Shown piece by piece: positions 51,540 to 61,484 of a stretch of 64,000 nucleotides of DNA. The stretch covers positions 1-64,000 of the forward strand of contig NZ_CAJFCN010000008.1 in the NCBI RefSeq assembly GCF_904063055.1, given 5' to 3'. Below the pieces are notes generated by a model, which saw nothing but the letters and a program-made list of their open reading frames with translations, had not been told where the DNA came from and did not search any database. This DNA comes from Pseudomonas paracarnis (lineage in GTDB: Bacteria; Pseudomonadota; Gammaproteobacteria; Pseudomonadales; Pseudomonadaceae). Positions within the stretch are counted from its first letter, which is position 1; each line of letters begins with the position of its first letter. The position numbers were made by a program, and so were the translations under genes.

Positions 51540-52559
51540 ATGGCGAAACTCCACGCGTCCCTCCACCCTGTCGCAGGGCGTTCGGTTGATGAACATCGGC
51601 CATTGAAAACCGTTGGTTTTTTGGTCATACCAAATTTCACCACTATCGGCTTCGCTTCCGCTGTGGAAACCTTGCGCATAGCCAATATGGCGGCGCGTCA
51701 AACGATGTTCCGCACGGTTATCATCGCTGCCAACATGGAGCCGGTCATGGCCAGCAACGGCATGCGCCTGCTGCCCGACTACACCATCACCGATGCACCA
51801 AAGCTGGATATGCTGTTCGTTGTCGGATCAAACCCTATCGTCTCTAATCACAGCAGCCTACCGCTACTCAACTGGCTCCGTAAGCTGGCGCATGATCAAG
51901 TGCCCCTAGGCGGGATTTGCACTGGAAGCCACTTATTGGCGCGCGCAAACTTACTTAAGGGTTATCGCTGCACTATTCACTGGGAAGACATCGAAGCTTT
52001 GAAGGAGCGTTTCCCGGGCATCATTATTTCCAATCAGTTGTTTGAGCTTGATCGCGATCGCTACACGTGCTCAGGCGGCGTGGCCTCTATGGACATGACA
52101 CTGCAGTTGATAGCGCGCGAACCCGGTGGTCGCGAAATTGCAGCCCATGCAGCCGAGTTGCTACTGTGTGATCGGGTCCGGGGCGCGCAGGAACAGCAGC
52201 GTGTGCCATTACGACAGAAACTGGGCACCTCTCAACCTAAGCTCAGCCAGATGGTGGCAATCATGGAGGCCAATCTTGAGGAGCCGTTGGGCCTTGAGGA
52301 GCTCGCGCGATTGAACGAAGTGTCGGTACGGCACCTAGAGCGGTTGTTTCACAAGCACCTACAACGCACGCCGAGTCAGTATTACCTGGAACTGCGCCTG
52401 TCGCGAGCGAGACAATTGCTACTGCGCAGCGAGTCGCAAGTTCGTGATATCGCCCTCGCTTGCGGCTTTATCTCCCCTGCGCACTTCTCCAAATGCTACA
52501 GCCGTTTCTTCGGGATATCACCCCTCGGCGAACGCAAGCAAGTGGCTGCGATGCATTAA
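51540..52559 (+). CDS. GlxA-type AraC regulator, possible CahR-like creatinase regulator
   Basis: 339 residues. The N-terminal DJ-1/PfpI (GATase1-like) domain (about 20-210; GGICTGSHLLARANLLKGYRCTIHWE, without an active amidase set) is joined to two AraC helix-turn-helix motifs (about 235-335; LEELARLNEVSVRHLERLFHKHLQRTPSQYYLELRLSRARQLL). Regulators of this kind (GbdR, SouR, CahR) respond to betaine, sarcosine or creatine in pseudomonads. It lies close to the creatinase and MHS transporter genes on the opposite strand, so it is the likely activator of creatine use. Confidence 0.82.
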   Translation: MAKLHASLHPVAGRSVDEHRPLKTVGFLVIPNFTTIGFASAVETLRIANMAARQTMFRTVIIAANMEPVMASNGMRLLPDYTITDAPKLDMLFVVGSNPIVSNHSSLPLLNWLRKLAHDQVPLGGICTGSHLLARANLLKGYRCTIHWEDIEALKERFPGIIISNQLFELDRDRYTCSGGVASMDMTLQLIAREPGGREIAAHAAELLLCDRVRGAQEQQRVPLRQKLGTSQPKLSQMVAIMEANLEEPLGLEELARLNEVSVRHLERLFHKHLQRTPSQYYLELRLSRARQLLLRSESQVRDIALACGFISPAHFSKCYSRFFGISPLGERKQVAAMH

Positions 52560-52648
52560 TTTATAGGGCGTATCCTCATCGCAATGGCGACCGCGAGGAC
52601 TCCACTGAACAGGCTATGCCCCCTATATATTGGGTTGTGACGTTCGGG

Positions 52649-53989
52649 TCAGTCTTGCAAAGCTTTATGCGCAGTCTCGCGGCTCGCCAGCATGGCAATT
52701 AACGCTACAGCGGCGGCCGCCAGCAGATACCAGGCTGGTGCCATTTTATTACCGGTCAGCTGAATCAGCCAAGTCGCAATAAATGGCGCCGTACCGCCGA
52801 ACACCGCATTGGCGATATTGAAGCTGAAGGCAAAACCACTGAAGCGCACGCGGGTCGGGAATATCTCGGCGAGGAAGCACGGCAAGGTGCCGTCGTTCAT
52901 CGCCAGGATCGCGCCGAAGGCTATCTGGATCATCAGGATGACGATCAGCGGCTGGTTGTTCAACATGCCGAACAGCGGCCATGTAAGCGCCAGAAACAGC
53001 ACCGATGCGGTCAGCAACATGGCCTTGCGTCCGAACAGATCCGACAGCTTGCCCATCAGGAAAATCAGCCCGATGTAGGTCGCCAACGACACAGTCGACG
53101 CCATGAACGAATCGCTCTCGCTCATGCCCATCTCGGTAGACAGGTAGGTCGGCATATAACTGAGCAACAGGTAGAACGCTACCGCATTCAAGCATGTCAC
53201 ACCGATGCCGATAATCACGCTACGCCGGTGTAAGGTCAAAAGTTCGCGAACCGGAGCGTGGGTCGCGCATTCCTTGGCCTCGAGGCGTTTTTCCATCTCT
53301 AGAAATTTGGGTGTGTCTTGCAAACTCATACGGATGTAACGCCCGACTAGACCGAACGGCGCCGCCAGCAGGAAGGGCAAACGCCAGCCCCAACTGTGCA
53401 GATCCTCAACGCTCATCCACGAATGCAAACCGGCCACGAACACTGCGCCGAACAACAAGCCGGCAGCAGTACTCGCCGGCACGATGCTGGTATACAAACC
53501 GCGTTTACCCTCAGGGGCATACTCGGCCAGAAAGGCTGATGCCCCAGCGTACTCTCCGGAAGCGGAAAAGCCCTGAAACAAGCGGATTAGTAACAACAGA
53601 GCGGGTGCCCACAGACCAATATGGTTGTAAGTCGGCAGGATACCGATGCAGAAGGTCGAGATTGACATGATCAGAATCGACCAGGACAACGCGCTGCGCC
53701 GCCCGTACTTGTCTCCGAAGTGACCCCAGACTAGCCCTCCCAGCGGGCGAACGAAAAACGACAGCGCAAACACCGCGAAGGTTGCCAGCAGCCCGGTCGC
53801 CTTGTCGGTCTGCGGAAAAAACGTCAGTGCAATCACGGTTGCCAAATAGCCGTAGGCCGCGTAGTCGAACCATTCGACGAAGTTGCCCATGAAGCTGGCA
53901 CTGGCCGCGCGCCGCAGTGCCTTGCGCTCGGAAATCCGTTCAAGCTGCTGTTCCAGGATCGGCGTCAGACTTGCGTTTTGGGTGCTCAT
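52649..53989 (-). CDS. MHS-family (ProP-like) MFS transporter
   Basis: 446 residues with 12 membrane segments. MHS hallmarks: FMGNFVEWFDYAAYGYLATVIALTFFP at the start, RPLGGLVWGHFGDKYGRRSAL in loop 2-3, and RLFQGFSASGEYAGASAFLAEYAPEGKRGLY. GGAGG stands 7 nt before the ATG. Such proton symporters take up betaine, proline or related zwitterions; creatine is the obvious candidate as the creatinase gene lies just upstream on the same strand. A terminator between the two means it has its own promoter. Confidence 0.88.
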   Translation of the reverse strand: MSTQNASLTPILEQQLERISERKALRRAASASFMGNFVEWFDYAAYGYLATVIALTFFPQTDKATGLLATFAVFALSFFVRPLGGLVWGHFGDKYGRRSALSWSILIMSISTFCIGILPTYNHIGLWAPALLLLIRLFQGFSASGEYAGASAFLAEYAPEGKRGLYTSIVPASTAAGLLFGAVFVAGLHSWMSVEDLHSWGWRLPFLLAAPFGLVGRYIRMSLQDTPKFLEMEKRLEAKECATHAPVRELLTLHRRSVIIGIGVTCLNAVAFYLLLSYMPTYLSTEMGMSESDSFMASTVSLATYIGLIFLMGKLSDLFGRKAMLLTASVLFLALTWPLFGMLNNQPLIVILMIQIAFGAILAMNDGTLPCFLAEIFPTRVRFSGFAFSFNIANAVFGGTAPFIATWLIQLTGNKMAPAWYLLAAAAVALIAMLASRETAHKALQD

Positions 53990-54254
53990 TGCGCACCTCC
54001 GGGGGTAGAGGTGCTGTTATCGGAATGAAGAGGCAACGCTGTATCGCTACCAGAAGCGGTATGGAAATTGAACTGCTTCGAGCCCGTGGCCGGAATCGTG
54101 ACGTAGTACATGACAAATACCCTCTATTGTTTTACTTGGCAGGGTTAAGGGTCAGTAAATGATGCGCGATATTATCGTGCACGCGTTGGTTTTTCCGGTT
54201 TAACTCAGCCGCCGGGACGGTATTTCCTATACTTTTACTATTAACAAAAGAAAA

Positions 54255-54279
54255 CGCCGCACAGGTTCACTGTGCGGCG
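54255..54279 (-). terminator. Terminator of the creatinase gene
   Basis: CGCCGCACAG pairs with CTGTGCGGCG around GTTCA; on the minus strand the stem is followed by TTTTCTTTTG. It lies 7 bp after the creatinase stop. Confidence 0.88.
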
Positions 54280-54286
54280 CCTAATC

Positions 54287-55498
54287 TCACTTCTTGATGA
54301 TGTTATGTTCCGGGCCATACGGGAATTTGGTGATGTTTTCCCCGCCCTGCTCGTTGACGATCAATATGTCATGTTCGCGGTAACCGCCCGCGCCCGGAAG
54401 GCCTTCAGGCAGCATGATCATCGGTTCAATGGAAACCACCATCCCCGGCTCCAGTACCGTGTCAATGTCTTCGCGCAGTTCCAACCCAGCTTCGCGGCCG
54501 TAGTAATGGCTCAGTGTACCGAAGGAGTGGCCGTAGCCGAAGGTGCGGTATTGCAGCAGATCGTGCTCAAGGAAAATCTCGTTGAGTTGCAGAGCGATAT
54601 CGCAGCAGCGCATGCCCGGCTTGATTAGTTTCAGGCCGGCCTCGTGCACTTTAACGTTCACTTCCCACAAACGGAGATGCTCGTCGGAGCAATGGTCCAG
54701 GAACATTGTGCGTTCCAGCGCAGTGTAATAACCAGCGATCATCGGGAAGCAATTGAGGCTCAGGATGTCGCCCTTGTTAACCTTGCGCGAGGTCACCGGG
54801 TTATGAGCACCGTCGGTGTTGATGCCAGACTGGAACCAGGTCCAAGTGTCCATCAGTTCGGAGTCCGGGAAGGTGCGGGCAATTTCGCGCACCATCGCCT
54901 GGGTAGCGTGCAAGGCGACTTCATACTCCGGCACCTGATCACGCAAGGCTTCCACGACTGCTGCGCCACCGATGTCTGCCACGCGGGCACCATGACGGAT
55001 GATTTCATGCTCTTCGGCGGATTTGATCATGCGCATACGCATGCAAGGTGCACCGATATCCACCAGTTCGGCCTGCGGGTAACGACTGGCAAGTTTGTCG
55101 CGATTGAGCAGGTTCAGATGGTCAAATTCGATGCCAATGCGTCCAGCTTTCGGCAAAGCTTGCTGAATCGCGACGAAATAATTATCGCGCTGCCAGTCTG
55201 TGTAAATGATGTTCTCAGTGCCCACGGTGCGGCGCCAAGGCTGACCGCCATCGATGTTGGCGCTGATGGTAACGGCACTGTCTTGGGTAACGACCAGCGC
55301 GTACGGGCGACCGAAAGAGCAAAACAGGAAATCGCTGTAGTAGTTGATGTTGTGATAGGACGTGAATACTGCCGCATCAATATTGTTTTGCGCTAGATAC
55401 GCTCGCAATTTGGCCTGTCGATTGGCGTACTCCTGAACCGAAAACGTCGATTTTACTTTTTCGCCGTTCTTGATCTGGATCGTTTTAGGCATTTGCAT
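54287..55498 (-). CDS. Creatinase (creatine amidinohydrolase)
   Basis: 403 residues from the ATG at 55498 (AAGGA upstream), the same length as the well-studied P. putida enzyme. It is a metal-free pita-bread M24 protein that splits creatine into sarcosine and urea. All the active-site residues I know sit at the expected numbers: Phe62, Arg64, His232 (TDGAHNPVT), Glu262 (LERT), Arg335 (HYYGREAG) and Glu358 (SIEPM). Longer in-frame starts run into the untranslated leader. A transporter and a GlxA-type regulator nearby complete a creatine module; no creatininase gene is seen. Confidence 0.95.
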   Translation of the reverse strand: MQMPKTIQIKNGEKVKSTFSVQEYANRQAKLRAYLAQNNIDAAVFTSYHNINYYSDFLFCSFGRPYALVVTQDSAVTISANIDGGQPWRRTVGTENIIYTDWQRDNYFVAIQQALPKAGRIGIEFDHLNLLNRDKLASRYPQAELVDIGAPCMRMRMIKSAEEHEIIRHGARVADIGGAAVVEALRDQVPEYEVALHATQAMVREIARTFPDSELMDTWTWFQSGINTDGAHNPVTSRKVNKGDILSLNCFPMIAGYYTALERTMFLDHCSDEHLRLWEVNVKVHEAGLKLIKPGMRCCDIALQLNEIFLEHDLLQYRTFGYGHSFGTLSHYYGREAGLELREDIDTVLEPGMVVSIEPMIMLPEGLPGAGGYREHDILIVNEQGGENITKFPYGPEHNIIKK

Positions 55499-56497
55499 GT
55501 CATTTATCCTTGTCGTTGATTGAGCGACATAAGACGCCACTCTGGCTGGCCGCTGAACATCATTCGAACAGATGCGAACTAGGATTTTTTGTGCGAATCC
55601 GACCTGTAATTGGCCAGACCCGCTATTTTCGAAGGCGAACTCAGGCCTAATCAAAAAAAGTGCTCCACAGCGCGACGTTTTGGATGGCATACGTCCATCA
55701 ACACTCAGCACGTCGCGCGTGAGGCTGCGACGGACAGGTTGTGCGGGCTATTCGACGCCAGGGGACGCCAGTCAAATCTCAGGCAACTACGTCATCATCT
55801 CGATACGTCGAGCTAGCTTGGAAAAGGCAGAATGTCTGGAGGTCGGTAATTGAACGTCGCCGATTTGTGACGTCAGCTTGGCTGATTTCGCGTGCGCCTT
55901 GATTAGTGAATTGCAACATCATCAGCCGCACTGACGCCAGATATAGATAGCACTACTTCCAGCAGACAGGCCTATCGGAGTTATGCGCGCCCAGCTGCCC
56001 ACCATCATGACTTTGCCTTGTGGAGTAACATCAGACTACAGATTATTACGTAGGCGCCTGGAGCGGACAGGATCAAACATTAGCAGGCCGCCTGACCGCT
56101 AGCCTGTAGGGGTCTGCCAAGTGCAGCGTATTTGCGCTGTTATCGGTGATCAGAGCGAAAAAGCGCTTGAGTTCCGAGTAGCCCAACACATCTCAGATGT
56201 GCAGACCGGCTTCCAGAATGGGCGATGGATGCGATTCATTAGCGGATATCATGATATTAACGATAACATCCTTGCCGAGGCAGATCTTCATGCTAGCCCG
56301 ATCAATCTCAGGATAAGGGTATGGCCACGGTGGTAGAGAGATTACCGAAACAAGCTTGGCGATGGATAATTTCGGTCTAGAAGTAAATAACATTGATATG
56401 CGAACGGTTGAGCACTTTCGAATCGGCCACACAAAACACCCAGGGCTCTGTCTCTTAAATCTACATCGATAAGCCACTTCATAACGGTTATCTGGAA
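55499..56497. other. Gene-free region between the two island blocks
   Basis: About 1 kb with no convincing gene; it holds the creatinase promoter on the left. Short ORFs on both strands (for example 56121-56336) lack ribosome-binding sites and known motifs. I looked for the missing AraC domain of the next gene here and found none. Confidence 0.55.
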
Positions 56498-57106
56498 TTA
56501 AGTTCGGACCTGAGGGATCGTACCACTTGCGCCTAGTTTAACTGCCAGATTCTTTTCAACTTCTAACATCATGTATCCCCCATACTCTTGTGCTAGAAAT
56601 TCGCACATGAGCCCTTGAACAGCTTGGCGGCCAATACATGTTAGGCGTCCACGGTCGACACAGAATGGCGCGGTGACAAACTTGATGTCTTTGTAAATAC
56701 CGAGGTGCTGGGAGTATCCTATTTCAGGAAGGCTGCAACGAAAACCATTTAGCGCGCCACTCATTGCCAACAACCAGCCCGCACCGCCGAAGGCCCCCAG
56801 ATCAACAGGCTCGGTGCTCCAATGGTCCAGCCGCTGCCTGATATCATCGTAATCCGTATCGGAATGTATATTCTCGGCGGTACACAGGATCAACACATTA
56901 AATAACTGCGCATGGTCCAGCCGAGTAGTTTCAGTAGCTATGCCGCTGCTTGCGTTAAGCGTGCCCCCTTCTAAACTGAGAATTTGCCATTCACAAAGCT
57001 GAAAGCCTGCTACATGATTAGCGGATCGTAGTGGCTGTATAGCATTCGCTAATGAATATAGGTCAAACCCCTCAGTGAGCAAGAACCCAACTTTCACAAT
57101 ATCCAA
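56498..57106 (-). pseudogene. GlxA-type sensor domain without a DNA-binding domain
   Basis: 202 residues from a TTG at 57106 placed just after GGAGGT; a GTG at 57130 is in frame but lies upstream of that site. The whole protein is the DJ-1/PfpI domain of GlxA-type AraC regulators (VKVGFLLTEGFDLYSLANAIQPLRSA, GAFGGAGWLLAMSGALNGFRC, DRGRLTCIGRQAVQGLM). It stops where the helix-turn-helix region should begin, and none follows. It is either a truncated regulator or a stand-alone ligand-binding protein. It lies 151 bp downstream of the second amino-acid ABC operon. Confidence 0.55.
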
Positions 57107-57257
57107 GTCACCTCCAGGAAATCTAGGCACTTTTCTGCATCCTCGGAACCATGCTCAAACGCGACACCGCACAATATAACATTTAGCAACTAATATTTCT
57201 GGAAAGAGATCAGACGATAGCTTGATCACAAAGTAAGACCATTGATGTAAATGCAAT

Positions 57258-58055
57258 TCAATTTACACTGCCACCATTCTGCCGCTCATTCCATGACGTA
57301 AGGAACTGAAGTAAGCGAGGGCTGGTAGGAGCCCCAAATATCTGGCTAGGAGGTCCCTGTTCCTCTACGCGACCATCAGCGAGAAAGACGACTTTATCCG
57401 ATACCTTTGCCGCGAATCCCATCTCATGCGTCACGATGACTAATGTCATACCTTCACTCGCCACGTCCTTAATGACATTGAGCACCTCTCCTACTAATTC
57501 GGGGTCTAAAGCTGAGGTAGGCTCGTCAAAGAGCATAATGCTGGGTTCCATCGCCAACGCTCTGGCTATTGCCACCCGTTGCTGTTGACCTCCGGAGAGT
57601 TGACTCGGGTAGCTTGAAGCCTTATGAGCGAGACCGACCTTTTCAAGCTGGGCCTCCGCCATCGCATATGCCGCAAGTTTCGGCATTTTTTTTACAAGCC
57701 TCAAGGGGGTGGCAATATTATCAAGAACACGCATATGTGGCCATAGATTGAACTGTTGAAAAACCATGCACACCTTGCGAAGCGAACTCTGGATTATGTT
57801 TTCGGGCAATTGGTACAAACCTCCAGTAACAGAGCTTCCGTAACCAATAAGGCGGTTATTTACCAGTACCTCACCACCGTCATATTCTTCAAGAAAATTT
57901 ATACATCTCAGCAACGTTGATTTACCAGATCCAGAACCTCCGATGATGCTAACCACCTCGCCTTTCGCGACGGTGAGTGAAATGCCTTTGAGCACTTCAT
58001 GTTGACCATAGCTTTTTTGCAAATCACGAATTTCTATAGCGTATGAATTGGACAT
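57258..58055 (-). CDS. Amino-acid ABC transporter ATPase (second set)
   Basis: 265 residues: Walker A GGSGSGKST, Q-loop VFQQFNLWPHM, signature LSGGQQQRVAIARAL, Walker B IMLFDEPTSALDPELV. Shares with the 41616-42422 ATPase an inserted stretch before the Q-loop (LIGYGSSVTGGLYQLPENIIQSS). More AT-rich codons than that paralogue. Last transporter gene of its operon. Confidence 0.92.
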   Translation of the reverse strand: MSNSYAIEIRDLQKSYGQHEVLKGISLTVAKGEVVSIIGGSGSGKSTLLRCINFLEEYDGGEVLVNNRLIGYGSSVTGGLYQLPENIIQSSLRKVCMVFQQFNLWPHMRVLDNIATPLRLVKKMPKLAAYAMAEAQLEKVGLAHKASSYPSQLSGGQQQRVAIARALAMEPSIMLFDEPTSALDPELVGEVLNVIKDVASEGMTLVIVTHEMGFAAKVSDKVVFLADGRVEEQGPPSQIFGAPTSPRLLQFLTSWNERQNGGSVN

Positions 58056-58063
58056 GCATAACC

Positions 58064-58723
58064 TCAGCGCTGCAGATAATTTTTAAAATGCCGCTCAGCT
58101 CTGGAACCAATGCCAGCTAGTACAATGGCAATAGCCCAATACGTCAACGCCAATATCGTATATGGCTCCAGCATGGAGTAGCTCTGAACAGCAATTGTCA
58201 TCGCCACGTTAGTTAACTCAGCGACTGTTATAATCGACAAAACAGACGACTCCTTTAGTAGAATTATCGTCTGCCCGACGACTGCTGGTACGCACCGAGC
58301 CATCATCTGCGGCCACAGCACAACGCGAAATACCTGGGTACCTGTCAGTCCCAGATCTCTTGCAGCTTCGAGTTGACCTTGTGGAATTGACTCACGTCCG
58401 GCACGAAATATCTCTGCAAAATAGGCTGCACCATACAACCCTAGACCTATCAATCCTACGGTTTCTGCAGTCCATTCAATACCTATGTATGGTCCCCCAT
58501 AGAAAACCAAAAATAATTGTAGAAGAAGCGGCGTACCCCGAAAAACATTTAAATACAGCTGGTATAAAAAGGCAAATGGCTTGTTATCAGGCTTGTATAA
58601 ACTCTGTAACACCAAGCCCAAAACCATCCCCAGCGCAATTCCCCCGATACTCATTTTCAGCGTAACGCAAATCCCAGCTAGGATTGAGCCACCGTACTCG
58701 TCAAACAGACCAATGCCGATCAA
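58064..58723 (-). CDS. Amino-acid ABC transporter permease (second set)
   Basis: 219 residues from a TTG at 58723, 5 nt after AGGAGG; the GTG at 58729 overlaps that ribosome-binding site and is unlikely. HisM-type permease with EAA loop RESIPQGQLEAARDLGLTGTQVFRVVLWPQMM. It begins 9 bp after its partner gene. Confidence 0.87.
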   Translation of the reverse strand: MIGIGLFDEYGGSILAGICVTLKMSIGGIALGMVLGLVLQSLYKPDNKPFAFLYQLYLNVFRGTPLLLQLFLVFYGGPYIGIEWTAETVGLIGLGLYGAAYFAEIFRAGRESIPQGQLEAARDLGLTGTQVFRVVLWPQMMARCVPAVVGQTIILLKESSVLSIITVAELTNVAMTIAVQSYSMLEPYTILALTYWAIAIVLAGIGSRAERHFKNYLQR

Positions 58724-58732
58724 AGGCACCTC

Positions 58733-59383
58733 CTACGCAATTTTTAGCCTAGCTTCCAGCCAGTTACCCACCCGTCCAGTCGCCATTGTTAGAGCCAAGT
58801 AAAGCAGCCCGGTCACGATAAAGAATTCGATGGGGCGGTAGGTAGTTGAGGCAAGGGTTTGAGCTGTCCTCATAAGCTCATGTACAGCGACAGCAGAAAT
58901 CAATGAGGAATTTTTAATGATATCGATAGTTTCGTTTACAAGAGCAGGCAACATGGCCTTCAACACTTGAGGTGTTTTAATATAAATCAATGCTTGCCAG
59001 CGCGACAGACCAAGATCTCTGGCCGCCTCAGTTTGACCGTATGGCAGAAGCTGGAAACCGGAGCGCAATATTTCACCTTGGAAGGCTCCACTGTTCAAAG
59101 TTAATGCGACAATCGCGGCCGCCAGTGGAGGTAAACTTATTCCGATAGAAGGTAGTGCATAAAACACTAGAACAAGCTGTACCAACAAAGGCGTGCCTCG
59201 AAAGAAGCTTACATAAACAGCGCAAAACATCCGGAGCCACCTACGCTCACTCATCAGACCAAGACAAACAGCCCAGCCCATCACCAGCCCTAACGCAATA
59301 GCGGTCAAAGATACCCATAGTGTGGTAAATAGGCCTGCCAAAAGCTGTGGCAAATAGTGGGCTGTAGCTGTTAAATCAAACAT
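58733..59383 (-). CDS. Amino-acid ABC transporter permease (second set)
   Basis: 216 residues with about five membrane segments and EAA loop FQLLPYGQTEAARDLGLSRWQALIYIKTPQVLKA. Similar in pattern to the permease at 40305-40964 (both carry NSGAFQ/NTAAYQ before the loop). It lies 30 bp after the binding-protein gene. Confidence 0.9.
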   Translation of the reverse strand: MFDLTATAHYLPQLLAGLFTTLWVSLTAIALGLVMGWAVCLGLMSERRWLRMFCAVYVSFFRGTPLLVQLVLVFYALPSIGISLPPLAAAIVALTLNSGAFQGEILRSGFQLLPYGQTEAARDLGLSRWQALIYIKTPQVLKAMLPALVNETIDIIKNSSLISAVAVHELMRTAQTLASTTYRPIEFFIVTGLLYLALTMATGRVGNWLEARLKIA

Positions 59384-59413
59384 ACCTAATTTTCCCGATT
59401 AGCATTACTGCAT

Positions 59414-60265
59414 TCAGTTTATCGGTGCTGGAACAGCATCAGTAGGTAGAGGCATTTCGAAGCCGAACCATTTGCGCTGAAGTTTGGCTAACTCACCGCT
59501 TGCGTTCAGCTTTGCAATACCGTCACTAAAAAATTTAACAAGAGAGGCGCTGTCAGCATCTTTACGACCGGCCCACGCATAGTATGTCGGCGGTCCGAAG
59601 GGAGGCTGTACAATTTCAAATACATCTCCACGCTCCTTGATTAAAGGCGCGAGATTGGGTAGGGATTGAACGACTGCATCGACACGACGGGAGGCCAAAG
59701 CCGCATAAGCCTCATTATAGTCCATAAATGCCTTGATTTCTTTCACGCCCGAGTTCTTCGTCGGCTGTAGTACAGTCCGCTCATACTCCTTGAGCACGTC
59801 GATTTGTGGTGCCCCGGCTTGACTTCCTACTACCATGCCAATCAAATCTTCGGCACTATTGATCCGGGCGTCTCCTTTACGCTTCAATACTGCCACACTA
59901 GCAGTGGAGAAAGGCAAGGTAAAAGCAAAACTTTCTGCGCGCGCCTTAGTTATAGTAAGTGACGTGGCTACGAAGTCGAATCTTTTGCTGGATAATCCAG
60001 GAAGTATGCCCTGAAATGGAACATCTAATTGTTTAAGTTTAACCCCGGGCAAATCAAGCATAATCGCGTCGAGTAAGTCTTTCCCGTACCCGACAATTTT
60101 ACCGTCCTCGATCATCTCAAAAGGCGCATAACGTGCTTCGGTTGCGACGACAATCTCGCCACGCCCCTTGATGTCAGAAAGTAAATCAGCCTTAGCCTCA
60201 ACAGCTGCAAAGGACACTAAAGTGCCAACTAACAATGGGGTCAGCAGCGAGTACAGTGGTCTCAT
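59414..60265 (-). CDS. Amino-acid ABC transporter binding protein (second set)
   Basis: 283 residues from the ATG at 60265 (AAAGGA upstream) with a signal ending near EAKA. Strong paralogue of the 39449-40297 protein: GEIVVATEARYAPFE, GKIVGYGKDLLDAI, LDVPFQGILPGLSSKRFDFVATSLTITKARAESFAF and the ending AGRKDADSASLVKFFSDGIAK. First gene of the minus-strand operon, divergent from a LysR gene. Confidence 0.92.
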   Translation of the reverse strand: MRPLYSLLTPLLVGTLVSFAAVEAKADLLSDIKGRGEIVVATEARYAPFEMIEDGKIVGYGKDLLDAIMLDLPGVKLKQLDVPFQGILPGLSSKRFDFVATSLTITKARAESFAFTLPFSTASVAVLKRKGDARINSAEDLIGMVVGSQAGAPQIDVLKEYERTVLQPTKNSGVKEIKAFMDYNEAYAALASRRVDAVVQSLPNLAPLIKERGDVFEIVQPPFGPPTYYAWAGRKDADSASLVKFFSDGIAKLNASGELAKLQRKWFGFEMPLPTDAVPAPIN

Positions 60266-60374
60266 GACGCGATCCTTTCGATGAGTTACGAGTAGAAGTG
60301 GGCGAACCGGTTGGCGTTCACACAGCATGTCCACAACCGAAATCATGAACAAACGGCTATTTTTAACGTCGACT

Positions 60375-60391
60375 CATTAGGTTTACTAATG
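60375..60391. promoter_or_regulatory. Inverted repeat in the LysR divergent region
   Basis: CATTAG and CTAATG flank GTTTA in the 178-bp gap between the ABC operon and the LysR gene. Its place, 53 bp before the LysR start and 110 bp before the transporter start, suits a LysR recognition site. Confidence 0.45.
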
Positions 60392-60443
60392 TCGGCATGA
60401 CTCATGCTTGTACCGGTAAAATCCCAACAGCTGGAGCCTCGTC

Positions 60444-61370
60444 ATGTCTCGTGCCCTACCTTCTCTTGAGGGATTGCGCTACTTCGATGCTGCTGCACGG
60501 CACTTGAGCTTCACTCGCGCATCAAAAGACCTGTTCCTTACACAAAGCGCTGTAAGCCAGAAGATTCAAGCGCTTGAGCAGGAACTGGGCTATGAGCTTT
60601 TTTATCGCCTGCCTCGGGGTTTGAGGCTTACGCAACGCGGTGAACGCTTGCACGTCGGAGTCGACCAAGCGTTGAGGCTTTTAGGAATGACTTTGCACCA
60701 AATTGGAGATGAAGAGCTAAGTGGCACGCTAAAAGTGCGCGTTATGCCCTCCTTCGCTAGCAAGTGGTTGCTGCCGCGGATGCCATCCTTCAATCAAGCC
60801 TACCCTGGCATACAGTTGGAGGTAGAAGCGGATCTGAGTACCCCTAATTTCAATAGCGACGGCGTCGACTTGGCAATCAGCTGCGCTTGGACTGACAATG
60901 CCAAACTCTCTCAGCTACACCTATTCGATGACCTCGTTTATCCAGTAGCCAGCGCGGATTTGTTGGCACGAGTAGAAATCAAAGATTATGGTGATTTGTG
61001 CCAGACAATCTTGTTACATGACTCTATGCCTCACGCTGCCTACAGCACCAACTGGGACGCTTTTTTCTCCCGGCACAGCCGCTACGATATCAATACCCGT
61101 GGAGGCTGCTCATTTTCACGGGCAGACCTTGTGTTGCAGGCGGCTTGTGATGGTCAGGGGGTCGCGTTAATGCGGCATTCGCTGTGTGCAAAAGAGATAG
61201 CAAACGGTACCTTGGTCAGGCCGTTCCCTGAGGTAATGCAAGATGGCCAAGTATGGCTAGTGCACCCCAGCATTCATGAAGACCGCCCTCGGGTTCAGGC
61301 GCTAAAGAAGTGGATCAAGAGCGAGGTGGAGCAGCATCTGTCGCAGCGGCGCTTGAACCTGGGCAGCTAG
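60444..61370 (+). CDS. LysR-family regulator, GcvA-like
   Basis: 308 residues. The winged helix (about 8-66; LEGLRYFDAAARHLSFTRASKDLFLTQSAVSQKIQALEQELGYELFYRLPRGLRLTQRG) and the effector domain (VRVMPSFASKWLLPRMPSFNQAYPGIQLEVEAD; GDGVDLAI-like NSDGVDLAISCAW) match the GcvA subgroup. It is divergent from the second ABC operon and 114 bp upstream of the second creatinase-like gene, so it probably controls one or both. Confidence 0.9.
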   Translation: MSRALPSLEGLRYFDAAARHLSFTRASKDLFLTQSAVSQKIQALEQELGYELFYRLPRGLRLTQRGERLHVGVDQALRLLGMTLHQIGDEELSGTLKVRVMPSFASKWLLPRMPSFNQAYPGIQLEVEADLSTPNFNSDGVDLAISCAWTDNAKLSQLHLFDDLVYPVASADLLARVEIKDYGDLCQTILLHDSMPHAAYSTNWDAFFSRHSRYDINTRGGCSFSRADLVLQAACDGQGVALMRHSLCAKEIANGTLVRPFPEVMQDGQVWLVHPSIHEDRPRVQALKKWIKSEVEQHLSQRRLNLGS

Positions 61371-61484
61371 ATATCTGTCTCAGCCATAAGCTCTGCTAAT
61401 AGTACGGAATTAAAAATCGTCATTTGTTCCTATTGGGCGTGAAGGAGATGCTACGCGCTGCCTTCACTAGACAGGAACCTCGGC

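Noticed and set aside
55572-55853. Plus-strand ORFs upstream of the creatinase
   Set aside because: Two overlapping frames without ribosome-binding sites or family similarity; more likely the creatinase leader and spacer DNA.
57246-57267. TGTAAAT/ATTTACA inverted repeat
   Set aside because: It overlaps the end of the ATPase gene, has no T-tract and no clear promoter nearby.
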